Below, piece by piece: positions 6,580 to 14,927 of a stretch of 36,239 nt of DNA. The stretch is from the NCBI GenBank assembly GCA_002418865.1, contig DIEY01000065.1:1-36239 (forward strand), given 5' to 3'. A program made the translations under genes and the position numbers. Positions within the stretch are counted from its first letter, which is position 1; every line of letters starts with the position of its first letter. Below the pieces are notes generated by a model, which saw only the letters and a program-made list of their open reading frames with translations, was not told the origin of the DNA and made no database searches. This DNA comes from Bacteroidales bacterium UBA5762 (GTDB taxonomy: Bacteria > Bacteroidota > Bacteroidia > Bacteroidales > TTA-H9).

Positions 6580-8193
6580 CTATGCAGTTTTTTTGTTTTT
6601 GAATTTTTCGCGCATGCGACGATTGAGAGTTTGTATGCATTCACGTGTAGGAATGATTACCGAAACACCTTGATAGGCCAACTCTTCCTTAATAGCTCTT
6701 ACATTTTCGGTATGTTGTTTTCGCAGTGGTTTCAGGATGCGGATATGGTTTTCTTCCACTCCAAGTCCTAAACAGATTTGTTTAAGACGACCAGTTGCGG
6801 CTGAAGGTTGGCCTCCTGTCATTCCTGTAGTAGAATTGTCGAGAATTATCACCGTAATAGGTGAATTAGCAATCACTGCATCCAATAAGCCTGTCATTCC
6901 TGAATGTGTAAAGGTAGAATCTCCAATAACTGCCACTGCGGGTAAAAGGCCTGCATCAGCAGCACCTCGTGCCATAGTAATGGAAGCACCCATATCAACA
7001 CATGAGTTGATGGCTTCAAGTGGGGGCAATGCAGCAAGCGTATAACAACCAATATCGGAAAATACTCTCCCTTTGCCATATTCAGTCATGGCTTCATTTA
7101 AAGCTAAATAGGAATCGGTATGAGGGCATCCTTCACACAGCGAAGGTGGCCGACCAACGATAAGCGAGGGAACATCATCCCCCTTAATCATGGGTTTCCC
7201 TAATGCAACGGCTACTAAATTAGGATTCAATTCCCCACTACGTGGTAAACTTCCGTCTAAACGTCCTTTTATCTTTATATCATGATTTAAAATCCCTTTC
7301 AACATCTCTTCAACAACAGGCATACCTTCTTCGATTACCAGAATCTCTTTGCATTCCGAAACTATTTTTTGCATCATTTTCTGTGGTAAAGGATACTGAG
7401 TAATTTTCAATATCGGATGAGGGACTTCTCTATTGGGGAAGTTTTCCATTAGATAATTAAAAGCCAGACCCGTAGTAATGATACCCAAGGATTTATCGTG
7501 TCCATCAATATAAACATTATTTCCAGCATTTTCCGATTCTTCTTCAAGGGCGTCTTGAATGCTCAAAAGAACTTGATAACGTTTGCGGGCAATTGCAGGC
7601 AACAGAACATATTGTTTCATATCGTCAGGCAAGCTAAGGGGGTTTTGGTTTCTCATGGCTTTTCGTTCAATTCCCGAGCGGCTATGCGCCAGTCGAGTTG
7701 TGATACGAAACAATACAGGGACACGAAACTTCTCCGATAAATCGAAACCATAGTGTATCATGTCGTAAGCTTCCTGCTGGTTGGAAGGTTCTAATATCGG
7801 GAGCATAGCAAACTTTCCATAGAAGCGAGAGTCTTGTTCGTTTTGTGAACTATGCATAGATGGATCGTCGGCCGAAACGACTATCATGCCTCCATTCACA
7901 CCCGTAATTGCCGAATTGATGAAAGCATCGGCGGCTACGTTTAAACCTACATGTTTCATGCATGCCATACTTCGTTTTCCTGAATACGATACGCCTAAAG
8001 CCGATTCTACTGCAGTTTTTTCGTTGGCTGTCCAGCTCGCTACAATTTTTCCTTCTTTGGCTTCCTTCGATGCCATAACATATTCGTTAATCTCGGTGGA
8101 AGGCGTTCCTGGATAAGCATAAATTGCTGATAGTCCAGCGTCGATGGCTGCCTGTCCTATGGCTTCATCTCCTAATAATACAAGTTTTTGCAT
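6580..8193 (-). CDS. iorA: Indolepyruvate ferredoxin oxidoreductase, alpha subunit, without ferredoxin domain
   Basis: The thiamine-diphosphate subunit of IorAB. Residues 1-200 form the pyruvate-oxidoreductase domain with LLGDEAIGQAA and the YAYPGTPSTEI substrate loop. The middle carries SLCEGCPHTDSY. The C-terminal TPP-binding domain shows DIGCYTL, VIGDSTFTHSGMTGL and ILDNSTTGMTGGQ (cofactor Mg2+ and diphosphate contacts). Length is 537. The protein ends shortly after IIPTRECIQ, where archaeal IorA continues into a two-[4Fe-4S] ferredoxin module, so that module is absent here. Transcribed with iorB, 41 bp downstream. A TAGATTTG at 8234-8241 (minus strand) may be its -7 element, though no good -33 was found. 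Confidence 0.94.
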   Translation of the reverse strand: MQKLVLLGDEAIGQAAIDAGLSAIYAYPGTPSTEINEYVMASKEAKEGKIVASWTANEKTAVESALGVSYSGKRSMACMKHVGLNVAADAFINSAITGVNGGMIVVSADDPSMHSSQNEQDSRFYGKFAMLPILEPSNQQEAYDMIHYGFDLSEKFRVPVLFRITTRLAHSRSGIERKAMRNQNPLSLPDDMKQYVLLPAIARKRYQVLLSIQDALEEESENAGNNVYIDGHDKSLGIITTGLAFNYLMENFPNREVPHPILKITQYPLPQKMMQKIVSECKEILVIEEGMPVVEEMLKGILNHDIKIKGRLDGSLPRSGELNPNLVAVALGKPMIKGDDVPSLIVGRPPSLCEGCPHTDSYLALNEAMTEYGKGRVFSDIGCYTLAALPPLEAINSCVDMGASITMARGAADAGLLPAVAVIGDSTFTHSGMTGLLDAVIANSPITVIILDNSTTGMTGGQPSAATGRLKQICLGLGVEENHIRILKPLRKQHTENVRAIKEELAYQGVSVIIPTRECIQTLNRRMREKFKNKKTA

Positions 8194-8451
8194 ATCTTAA
8201 AATAATTGAAAGATTATCATTTTCCTCAGCCCACAAATCTAAGGATTTTTAATTTGAGGAGGGGAAAATTAAAACAATCTATTTACCTCATTATTGAAAC
8301 CACAATATCAAGCTGCATTTATAGAATTTAGTCTTTAGAAGCTATTCAGCAGTTGTTTGGGGATACATAGTTCAATTTTAACATTTTTTTAAGGGTTATG
8401 ATGTGCAGATGGATATGATTGAAAAATTGACGTATGAAATAATCATAGAGC

Positions 8452-9090
8452 CTATGTTATTCCCATAAGGATGGAAAATATCTCACGACAAATCCAAGCG
8501 TCGAGTGCAGCATATTTTAATTGTGCTTCAGTAAGTATTGGGTTTTCCCAGTTACTTGTTTGTTGACTTTTTTTGAGCCTTATTTTAAGGAAAATAGCAG
8601 CTAATTTTCTTGCTCCAATATTTTGAAACCCAAGTTGTGGGCATAATTGATTAAGGTCTACCATGCCGGCAGGCGTAAACTTCTCATGAAGGGCTAATTC
8701 GGGAAGGTCATTTTCGAGCGCTAAGCCAACTTTTATAATGTTTTCGTCGTTCATAAAAGAGCGTAAAAGAGGAGGGAATCCTAATTTATTGAGTCGGAAT
8801 AAATAGGTTTTTTGAGCACCGGCCACCTGCAGCAAGGCAGGCTTATGGTTTTCTCCCTTGCGGAAATTCGGACGTGTTTCTGTATCGAAACCCACATAAC
8901 CCCATGAATAGATTTCCTCTAAGGCTTTCCCTAAATTTCTTGTATGTTCAATTACTATTATTTCTCCAGTATATTCAGCTGCAGGTAAAACCGATATTTC
9001 ATCCTCTTCTATTTTCGATGGAAGATGGGCCACTCTTTCTTTCATCTTTTCCAGGTCTGTACTAAGAAATTCTATCAGGCCTCTATGCAT
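8452..9090 (-). CDS. DEDDy-family 3'-5' exonuclease, RNase D-like, single domain
   Basis: A 212-residue stand-alone exonuclease domain. All catalytic residues are visible: Exo I FDTE (Asp69, Glu71), Exo II VGLALENDLPEL (Asp128) and Exo III KYAALDAW (Tyr193, Asp197), the DEDDy arrangement used for two-metal phosphodiester hydrolysis. There is no HRDC domain, so it is not full-length RNase D; it resembles the small 3'-5' exonuclease-domain proteins common in Bacteroidetes. Whether it prefers RNA or DNA cannot be told. It starts 10 bp after the TonB-dependent receptor stop on the same strand and may be co-transcribed, though a functional link is not obvious. Confidence 0.88.
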   Translation of the reverse strand: MHRGLIEFLSTDLEKMKERVAHLPSKIEEDEISVLPAAEYTGEIIVIEHTRNLGKALEEIYSWGYVGFDTETRPNFRKGENHKPALLQVAGAQKTYLFRLNKLGFPPLLRSFMNDENIIKVGLALENDLPELALHEKFTPAGMVDLNQLCPQLGFQNIGARKLAAIFLKIRLKKSQQTSNWENPILTEAQLKYAALDAWICREIFSILMGIT

Positions 9091-9100
9091 CTTTCAAAAA

Positions 9101-11722
9101 TTAGAAATTGAAAATCAGTCGGAGATTGATCAATCGTGGGGTGAGGTAATTAGGTATGGCGTATCTTCTGCCATTGACGTCGGAAATCCATGAATAAGAA
9201 ACTGTATTGTTGAACTGCAAAAGATTGAACACTTCGGCAGTAATCCAGATTGATTTGAAATGCTGAAGGAATCCTGGTGCATCCGAAGCTTCGCTTTTCA
9301 AAAGTTTTGAAAAACCAATATCGACTCTTCTATAGGAAGGGGTGCGGTAAATATGTTGATAACGAGGTGATTTTGGAGCTCCGAAAGGAAGCCCTGTGCC
9401 AAAAACCAGATTCAAATGCATCTTGTAGGTTGGATTATTAGGAAGATAATCCTGAAAAAATATATTAAAACTGATTCTTTGATCGGAAGGACGGGGCAAA
9501 TAACCTGGCTCTATTTTTATGCTATCGACGGCTTTTGTATCAGTAGTAAATCCCGGAATAATTTTTTCACCTGCTTGATTATAAAATTCCCAATAATAGT
9601 CGTCTTCGATATCTTCCATGGTTTTCATAAGTGAAAGGCTTGCCCATGATTCTATTCCCTTTACGAATTCTCCGTTTACCTTCAAATCAATTCCTACCGC
9701 ATAACCATGTGCATTGTTCTTTGCATGGTAGCGAATTCTCACATTATCGACGTCATAAGGAATAAGATGATCGAGATATTTGTAGTAGGCCTCGGCAACG
9801 AACTTGAAATTGCGACTCCAAGCCTTGAAGTTTAAATCGGCAGCTGCAACTACTTGAATAGACTTCTGAGCTTTTACATCTGTATGGATATTTCCCTGAA
9901 AATCACGTAGTTCTCTATAAAATGGAGGTTGATAAAAATATCCGGTTGAAATTCGGAAAATAATATCTTTTTCCCAATTGGGGGTAATGGAAAGTGTAGC
10001 TCTTGGGCTAAATATCCATTGGCGATTAAAGTCCCAGTATTGCGACCTTAATCCAGCAGTGAGGGAGAACTTTGTACTATCAGCTGTAAAGTTCCAGGAC
10101 CGTTGGATATAAGCAGATAAACGATTGGAATTCAGTGTATTTTTAGAATAGAGATATTCGTTCATAGGAATCTGAAGGGGTGGTTGAATCTGAGGATTAG
10201 TATATCCAACCGAATCGGTAGTAAGTGGAAGTGCGAAACCAGCCGAATCGATCAATGTCCATTCGTTGAGCTTATCGTTGATGCTTTCGTGTTGATATTT
10301 TACGCCCCAATTTATGTAATTATTATCGGGCAGTAGAAAAGTCCCTTTATGTTCCAATGAGGCTACAGTAGCTTCGAGACGGTTGCGAGCATGATTGAGG
10401 TAAGAGCCAACTCCTCGTTCTTCGACTACCTTACCCGTGCCCCCATTAGTTTGGTCTGTTTCCAAATCACCTATCCAATATTCTGCTAAAATGTCGTAGG
10501 TTTCGGTTTCAACGGTTCTAAAAGCAGAAGCAATGAATTTTAGTCGCAAAGGATTGTTAGGTTTCCATGTTGCAGTAATGGCTCCCATGCCATTCAAAAA
10601 CTTGTCGTCTTCCTGTCCTTCAAAAAACACTCTCAAACGATAGGCTTCTTGAATGGTTCCAAATGAGGTTTCACGATCGTGGGGCATTAATCGGAAAAGA
10701 TTGATAGAAAAGTTACCCAGAGCCGAGATCTCTAAACGCGGATGGAGGTTATAGTTTAAATTGGCTTGTACGTCGGTGAAAGAGGGTTTGTAATCTCCTT
10801 TGGTTTGTTGAGAAGAGAGGATGTATTGATTGGTTTTTTGACGAACGCCCAACAAATAGTTCAATTTCTTGTTCTTTGATGCGCCTTCTATCTGAAATGA
10901 ACCTCCCAGTAAGCTCAAAGAAACACTACCTCCAAACTGTGTAGGTTTTTTATATTGTATATCGAGCACCGAGGACATCTTATCGCCATATTTGGCTTCG
11001 AAACCACCGGCCGAAAATAAGATAGAAGAAACAAGGTCAGGGTTGAGAAAACTCAAGCCTTCTTGTTGGCCAGAGCGTACGAGGAAAGGTCGGTAAATTT
11101 CAACATCGTTTACATAAACCAAGTTTTCATCGTAATTGCCACCTCTTACCGAGTATTGTGAACTCAGTTCATTACTTGAAGTTACACCTGGCATTGTTTT
11201 AATGAGGGCTTCGATGCCCCCTCCAAGTGTGGGAATAGTAGTTGCTACCTTCGGATCGATACGGGTAAGACTGGTTGTGCGGATTTGATGATCTTCGATA
11301 GACACTGGAGAAAGTAAGGTGTTTTGAATCTCCAGCGTTCGACGAATAGTAATTTTTTCACCTTGATGAAGATGCAGAGGGATGCGTTCGGTTTTGAAAC
11401 CTATAAATGAAACTACAAGATTCACCTCGATTTCGGCCGGAACCTGTAACTGAAAAAAGCCATTCTTATCAGTTGAAGTTCCGCCAGGTAAACCTTCTAT
11501 AGCTATATTTACGAGTTCGAGGGGTTCGCCACGCTGATTTGATATATACCCCGAAACCTGAGCCATTGGTTTTTTCTGACCGAAAAGCGGATAAGAAGTT
11601 AAAATAATACTGATTAACAGAATAAATATCCGATAATCAGCAATAGACGAAGGCTTTGTTTTCAATTCGGGTTCTATTGAGAAAATGAGTTTGTGGGAGG
11701 CCAAAATTAAAAGTTTGACCAT
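9101..11722 (-). CDS. TonB-dependent outer-membrane receptor with carboxypeptidase-regulatory domain
   Basis: An outer-membrane beta barrel taking up an unidentified ligand using TonB energy. Order: signal-like hydrophobic segment RIFILLISIILTSYPLFG, a carboxypeptidase-regulatory fold (VSGYISNQRGEPLELVNI to FIGFKTERI), plug domain (IKTMPGVTSSNELSSQYSVRGG, LVYVNDVEIYRP, GFEAKYGDKMSSVLDI), then a long barrel ending in LRLIFNF with terminal Phe. No SusD partner is adjacent, so it is not a typical polysaccharide-utilisation SusC. The ATG at 11722 gives an unusually long lead of about 30 residues before the hydrophobic core and lies in the loop of an inverted repeat (11709-11738). An in-frame TTG at 11665 would give a compact signal peptide (MKTKPSSIADYRIF...), so the start is uncertain. 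Confidence 0.9.
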   Translation of the reverse strand: MVKLLILASHKLIFSIEPELKTKPSSIADYRIFILLISIILTSYPLFGQKKPMAQVSGYISNQRGEPLELVNIAIEGLPGGTSTDKNGFFQLQVPAEIEVNLVVSFIGFKTERIPLHLHQGEKITIRRTLEIQNTLLSPVSIEDHQIRTTSLTRIDPKVATTIPTLGGGIEALIKTMPGVTSSNELSSQYSVRGGNYDENLVYVNDVEIYRPFLVRSGQQEGLSFLNPDLVSSILFSAGGFEAKYGDKMSSVLDIQYKKPTQFGGSVSLSLLGGSFQIEGASKNKKLNYLLGVRQKTNQYILSSQQTKGDYKPSFTDVQANLNYNLHPRLEISALGNFSINLFRLMPHDRETSFGTIQEAYRLRVFFEGQEDDKFLNGMGAITATWKPNNPLRLKFIASAFRTVETETYDILAEYWIGDLETDQTNGGTGKVVEERGVGSYLNHARNRLEATVASLEHKGTFLLPDNNYINWGVKYQHESINDKLNEWTLIDSAGFALPLTTDSVGYTNPQIQPPLQIPMNEYLYSKNTLNSNRLSAYIQRSWNFTADSTKFSLTAGLRSQYWDFNRQWIFSPRATLSITPNWEKDIIFRISTGYFYQPPFYRELRDFQGNIHTDVKAQKSIQVVAAADLNFKAWSRNFKFVAEAYYKYLDHLIPYDVDNVRIRYHAKNNAHGYAVGIDLKVNGEFVKGIESWASLSLMKTMEDIEDDYYWEFYNQAGEKIIPGFTTDTKAVDSIKIEPGYLPRPSDQRISFNIFFQDYLPNNPTYKMHLNLVFGTGLPFGAPKSPRYQHIYRTPSYRRVDIGFSKLLKSEASDAPGFLQHFKSIWITAEVFNLLQFNNTVSYSWISDVNGRRYAIPNYLTPRLINLRLIFNF

Positions 11723-11738
11723 AAGTTGCCAAACTTTT
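11709..11738. repeat. Inverted repeat enclosing the receptor start codon
   Basis: AAAAGTTTG (11709-11717) and CAAACTTTT (11730-11738) are perfect 9-bp complements around a 12-nt spacer. On the minus strand the spacer holds the ATG of the TonB-dependent receptor. It could be an mRNA hairpin that affects initiation or a dyad operator. Confidence 0.7.
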
Positions 11739-11784
11739 GTTTAAAAACGGCTTACATGGTAAAAAAGTACATAGAGCTTCCTAA

Positions 11785-11818
11785 AATAAAAAAGTCGCTG
11801 TAAGTAGTTTGCAGCGAC
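11785..11818 (-). terminator. Rho-independent terminator of rpmB
   Basis: On the minus strand GTCGCTG (11818-11812), an 11-nt loop and CAGCGAC (11800-11794) form a perfect 7-bp GC-rich stem followed by TTTTTTATTTTA. It lies about 30 bp beyond the rpmB stop, so the L28 message ends before the receptor gene. Confidence 0.88.
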
Positions 11819-11847
11819 AGGAGTTAAGTTTTCTATTTCCCTAATAT

Positions 11848-12090
11848 TTATTCCACCACAATAATGCCTTTGCGGCTAGCATCCTTCAGGGCGGCGTAAA
11901 TGCCTTTCTTGTGAATGGTTCTTAGTCCGGCAGCTGAAACTTTCAGAGTTATCCAAGCATCTTCTTCGGGAACATAAAATTTTTTCAATTGCAGATTGGG
12001 ATAAAATTTCCTTTTGGTTTTATGGTTGGAGTGGGAAACCTTATTCCCTACAATTGCTTGCTTGCCTGTGATTTCGCATATTCTTGCCAT
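11848..12090 (-). CDS. rpmB: 50S ribosomal protein L28
   Basis: An 80-residue protein of the large ribosomal subunit. MARICEITGKQAIVGNKVSH is the family N-terminus, followed by the KRKFYPNLQ basic strand and VSAAGLRTIHKKGI. The ATG at 12090 is chosen because it begins at MARICE; an open frame running further upstream has no ribosomal sequence. Only one Cys is present, so it is a zinc-free form. The gene is 107 bp after cinA; CGAAATTTG on the minus strand near 12125-12135 is a one-mismatch -7 candidate. rpmG (L33), often the next gene in Bacteroidetes, is not here: a strong terminator follows directly. Confidence 0.97.
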   Translation of the reverse strand: MARICEITGKQAIVGNKVSHSNHKTKRKFYPNLQLKKFYVPEEDAWITLKVSAAGLRTIHKKGIYAALKDASRKGIIVVE

Positions 12091-12197
12091 GATTCTATCT
12101 ATTAAAGATTCTATTCCTGTAATGGGCGTGCAAATTTCGGTAAAATTTTTGAATAAATAAGATGTGGAGTGGAAATTTTTTTTAAAAGTATGCAAGT

Positions 12198-13439
12198 TTA
12201 TGCATTGATGAGCATAAGACGAAGCATGTTGAGGGCAGATAGGGCAGTGCGTTGAATGTTTTGCATGCGTTGGTTGCCGAAGTGGAATGCTTCCGATTTG
12301 CAGGTTTGAGCATCGGCTACGGCTATCCAAACATATCCCACAGGTTTTTCAGGTGTTCCTCCATCAGGGCCAGCAATGCCACTCACGGCTATGCTGTAAT
12401 CGCTTTGCAATAGTTGATGCGTATTTTTTGCCATGGCTTCTACTACTTGCTGGCTTACTGCACCATATTCCTTCAAAAGATTTTCGTCAACTTTAAGGAT
12501 ATTAGCCTTAATTTCATTGGAATAGGCTATCACGCTTCCTTTAAAATAATTTGAGCTCCCCGGAATACTGGTGATCAGATGAGAAATATATCCTCCAGTA
12601 CAGCTTTCGGCTGTGCATAAGGTTTTCCCTTTATCTTTGAGAATATCGCCTACAACTTTTTCGAGAGGTTCATCATCGAAACCATAAATATATTCGGGTA
12701 TAATCTTTTCAAGTTCTTTTACTTTTTGCATTACTGCATTTTGAACAATTTCGGGATGATTACCCTTAGCCGAAAGCCTTAGCCTGACCAGTCCAGGCGA
12801 AGGTAGATAAGCCAGTTTGATGAATGAAGGCAGATCGGTTTCCCATAAATGAATTTTTTCAGCAAGGAAAGCTTCGCCAATTCCCACTGTCATAATAGTT
12901 TTATGAAAGATGTATTGCGAGCCGCTTAACTTTTTCAGTTCTGGCAGCACCGATTGTTGCATAATGGCTTTCATCTCGTAAGGTACACCTGGCAATGAAA
13001 ATAAATGTTTGCCATCTTTGGTGAACCACATTCCTCGGGCAGTTCCCATCGGATTGGGAAAGTTTATGGCATTTTCGGGCAACATAGCTTGCTGTCGGTT
13101 GATTTCGTTCACTTCGAGATGGCGCTCTCGGAAAAATTTCTCCACATCTTTATAAGCATCCTCGTCAAATACCAAACGCGTTTGAAAATAATCACAAAGC
13201 ACTTGTTTGGTTTTATCGTCAGTAGTTGGTCCTAAACCCCCTGTCATGATGATTGCATCGGCGCGTTGGAAACTGTCTGAAATGGCTTGAATGATTTCAT
13301 CAGCCTGGTCGGCTATACTTATCATGCGACCTACTTCTATTCCAATCAAATTCAATTCGTTGGCTATCCATGCCGAATTCGTATCGATGATCTGACCTAT
13401 CAAAATTTCATCGCCTATGGTTATGATTTCCGCTTTCAT
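12198..13439 (-). CDS. cinA: CinA: competence/damage-inducible protein with nicotinamide-nucleotide amidase domain
   Basis: A full two-domain CinA of 413 residues. The N-terminal molybdopterin-binding-like (MoCF/COG1058) domain shows AEIITIGDEILIGQIIDTNS, IIMTGGLGPTTDDKT and the FSLPGVPYEMK segment. The C-terminal PncC-type domain contains CTAESCTGGYISHLIT, the IAYSNEIK strand and VSGIAGPDGGTPEKPVG. The amidase domain deamidates NMN to nicotinate mononucleotide; the N-terminal domain acts as an ADP-ribose pyrophosphatase in characterised homologues. The start at 13439 begins exactly at the family N-terminus. rpmB lies downstream on the same strand, an arrangement I recall from other Bacteroidetes. 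A TAAATTTG lies just upstream. Confidence 0.96.
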   Translation of the reverse strand: MKAEIITIGDEILIGQIIDTNSAWIANELNLIGIEVGRMISIADQADEIIQAISDSFQRADAIIMTGGLGPTTDDKTKQVLCDYFQTRLVFDEDAYKDVEKFFRERHLEVNEINRQQAMLPENAINFPNPMGTARGMWFTKDGKHLFSLPGVPYEMKAIMQQSVLPELKKLSGSQYIFHKTIMTVGIGEAFLAEKIHLWETDLPSFIKLAYLPSPGLVRLRLSAKGNHPEIVQNAVMQKVKELEKIIPEYIYGFDDEPLEKVVGDILKDKGKTLCTAESCTGGYISHLITSIPGSSNYFKGSVIAYSNEIKANILKVDENLLKEYGAVSQQVVEAMAKNTHQLLQSDYSIAVSGIAGPDGGTPEKPVGYVWIAVADAQTCKSEAFHFGNQRMQNIQRTALSALNMLRLMLINA

Positions 13440-13460
13440 CTTTCATTTGAATTCAATGTG

Positions 13461-13468
13461 CAAATTTA
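13461..13468 (-). promoter_or_regulatory. Candidate -7 promoter element for cinA
   Basis: The minus strand reads TAAATTTG, a perfect TAnnTTTG, 21 bp ahead of the cinA ATG. I did not find a clear TTTG at 19-21 bp upstream, so only the -7 half is supported. Confidence 0.4.
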
Positions 13469-13589
13469 TATCTATAGTACCTTATCCTGTTCCTGTCTTT
13501 TATTCAACAAGTATAACCTTCTATACATTTTTGTTGGATCGAACCTTCGTTAGGCAATGGATATATTTTCTTTGCTAATGCAAATTTTA

Positions 13590-13597
13590 TAGTTTTG
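13590..13597 (+). promoter_or_regulatory. Candidate -7 promoter element for the gldF run
   Basis: TAGTTTTG matches TAnnTTTG. The nearest upstream TTTG (13571-13574) is only 15 bp away, shorter than the usual 19-21. It lies about 73 bp ahead of the gldF ATG in the divergent cinA/gldF region. Confidence 0.35.
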
Positions 13598-13670
13598 CAG
13601 CTGACTGATTAATTGAATCCTGACTGTCGGGAAGGAATAGACTAATACATTGCAAAGAGGCTGAAAGTTT

Positions 13671-14405
13671 ATGTTCGCATTGTTTAAAAAGGAAATCAAT
13701 ACTTTCTTCAATTCCATCATAGGTTACATTGTTTTGGCCGTTTTTTTGGTGGTGAATGGCTTATTTTTGTGGGTATTTCCGCTCGATTTTAATATTCTCG
13801 ATTATGGTTATGCCAACATGGATGGTTTATTCATTTTAGCACCTTTTGTATTTTTATTTTTAATACCTGCTATAACCATGCGTACTTTTGCCGATGAAAA
13901 AAGCAAAGGAACCATAGAAACACTGTTTACCAAACCGCTTACCGACATGCAAATTATTTTGGCCAAGTATCTCGCCAGCCTTTTGTTGGTGGTTCTTTCC
14001 CTTGTGCCTACGCTCATCTATTTTATTTCGGTTTATCGGTTGGGTATGCCCATGGGCAATCTGGATAGTGGTGCTATTTGGGGTTCATACATTGGTTTGT
14101 TATTTTTAGGTGCATCTTTTACCGCAATAGGCGTATTTTCATCCAGCATCACCGACAATCAAATTATTGCTTTTATTGCCGGGGCCGGTTTATGCGCATT
14201 TGCTTATCTTGGTTTCGAGTTTATTTATGGTTTGGCCTTATTTGGCAAAATCGATTTATTTATTAAATCTCTGGGCATGAATGCTCATTATGCTTCTATG
14301 AGCCGAGGTGTCATCGATACGCGTGATGTTATTTATTTTCTTAGCGTAATAGTTATTTTTTTGCTTCTTACGCAATTTGTTCTCGAACGTCGAAAATGGA
14401 AATAA
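13671..14405 (+). CDS. gldF: GldF-type ABC transporter permease
   Basis: A 244-residue inner-membrane permease of the ABC-2 type, with about six hydrophobic segments (the first, IIGYIVLAVFLVVNGLFLWVF, at about 15-37; the last, YFLSVIVIFLLLTQFVL, near the C-terminus). The TMRTFADEKSKGTIETLFTKP coupling helix is typical of GldF, the permease that with GldA (ATPase) and GldG supports gliding in Flavobacterium and is kept in many non-gliding Bacteroidetes. gldG, normally immediately downstream, is absent: a dCMP deaminase starts 4 bp after the stop. The call is secure at ABC-2 permease level; GldF is likely. Confidence 0.85.
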   Translation: MFALFKKEINTFFNSIIGYIVLAVFLVVNGLFLWVFPLDFNILDYGYANMDGLFILAPFVFLFLIPAITMRTFADEKSKGTIETLFTKPLTDMQIILAKYLASLLLVVLSLVPTLIYFISVYRLGMPMGNLDSGAIWGSYIGLLFLGASFTAIGVFSSSITDNQIIAFIAGAGLCAFAYLGFEFIYGLALFGKIDLFIKSLGMNAHYASMSRGVIDTRDVIYFLSVIVIFLLLTQFVLERRKWK

Positions 14406-14409
14406 TCTT

Positions 14410-14910
14410 ATGGATGAACAGCAATATATGCGTCCAAGTTGGGACGAATATTTTATAGAAGTAGCCAATACGGTAGCCAAACGGGCTACTTGCGACAGAG
14501 GTCGTTCGGGATGTGTTATTGTACGCGACAAACAAATTTTGGTTACTGGTTATGTGGGCTCACCTGTGGGTTTTCCACATTGTGATGAAGTTGGCCATTT
14601 ATTGAAGAAGGTCATTCATGAAGATGGAACGATAACCACTCATTGTATGCGTACTGTTCATGCCGAACAAAATGCAATTGCACAGGCAGCTCGACGTGGA
14701 ATTGCCCTCGAAGGCGCAACCATTTATTGCCGAATGACCCCATGCCATACTTGTGCCATGCTTATCATCAATTGCGGCATAAAAAGAGTGGTTTGCGAAA
14801 AGAAATATCATGCGGGCCAAGAAAGTGAAAAAATGTTTGCTCAGGCAGGTATTCAACTGGATTATATGAGTGCTGAAATAATGAAATATGACAATCAAAG
14901 AGAAGAATAA
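14410..14910 (+). CDS. dCMP deaminase family protein (zinc)
   Basis: A 166-residue cytidine/deoxycytidylate deaminase fold protein. Zinc ligands and the proton-shuttle Glu are visible: HAEQNAI (His84, Glu86) and PCHTC (Cys112, Cys115). The core strand GRSGCVIVRDKQIL and the motif GYVGSPVGFPHC are typical of ComEB/dCMP deaminases, which make dUMP for thymidylate synthesis. The start at 14410 (MDEQQYM) is chosen because it falls 4 bp after the gldF stop; an in-frame ATG at 14377 would overlap gldF. The tight spacing to gldF and to the phosphofructokinase (17 bp) indicates a shared transcript. Confidence 0.92.
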   Translation: MDEQQYMRPSWDEYFIEVANTVAKRATCDRGRSGCVIVRDKQILVTGYVGSPVGFPHCDEVGHLLKKVIHEDGTITTHCMRTVHAEQNAIAQAARRGIALEGATIYCRMTPCHTCAMLIINCGIKRVVCEKKYHAGQESEKMFAQAGIQLDYMSAEIMKYDNQREE

Positions 14911-14927
14911 ATACTAACAAATTTTGT

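Noticed and set aside
6539..6640. Longer IorB start at 6640 overlapping iorA
   Set aside because: The extra residues have no family match; the GVGGQG loop normally begins within ten residues of the N-terminus.
9101..11722. SusC/SusD polysaccharide-utilisation locus
   Set aside because: The receptor has the carboxypeptidase-regulatory and plug domains, but no SusD, glycoside hydrolase or hybrid regulator is adjacent.
12091..12330. N-terminal 80-residue extension of the L28 reading frame
   Set aside because: It overlaps cinA, has no ribosomal-protein sequence and lacks a reason for use; L28 begins exactly at MARICE (12090).
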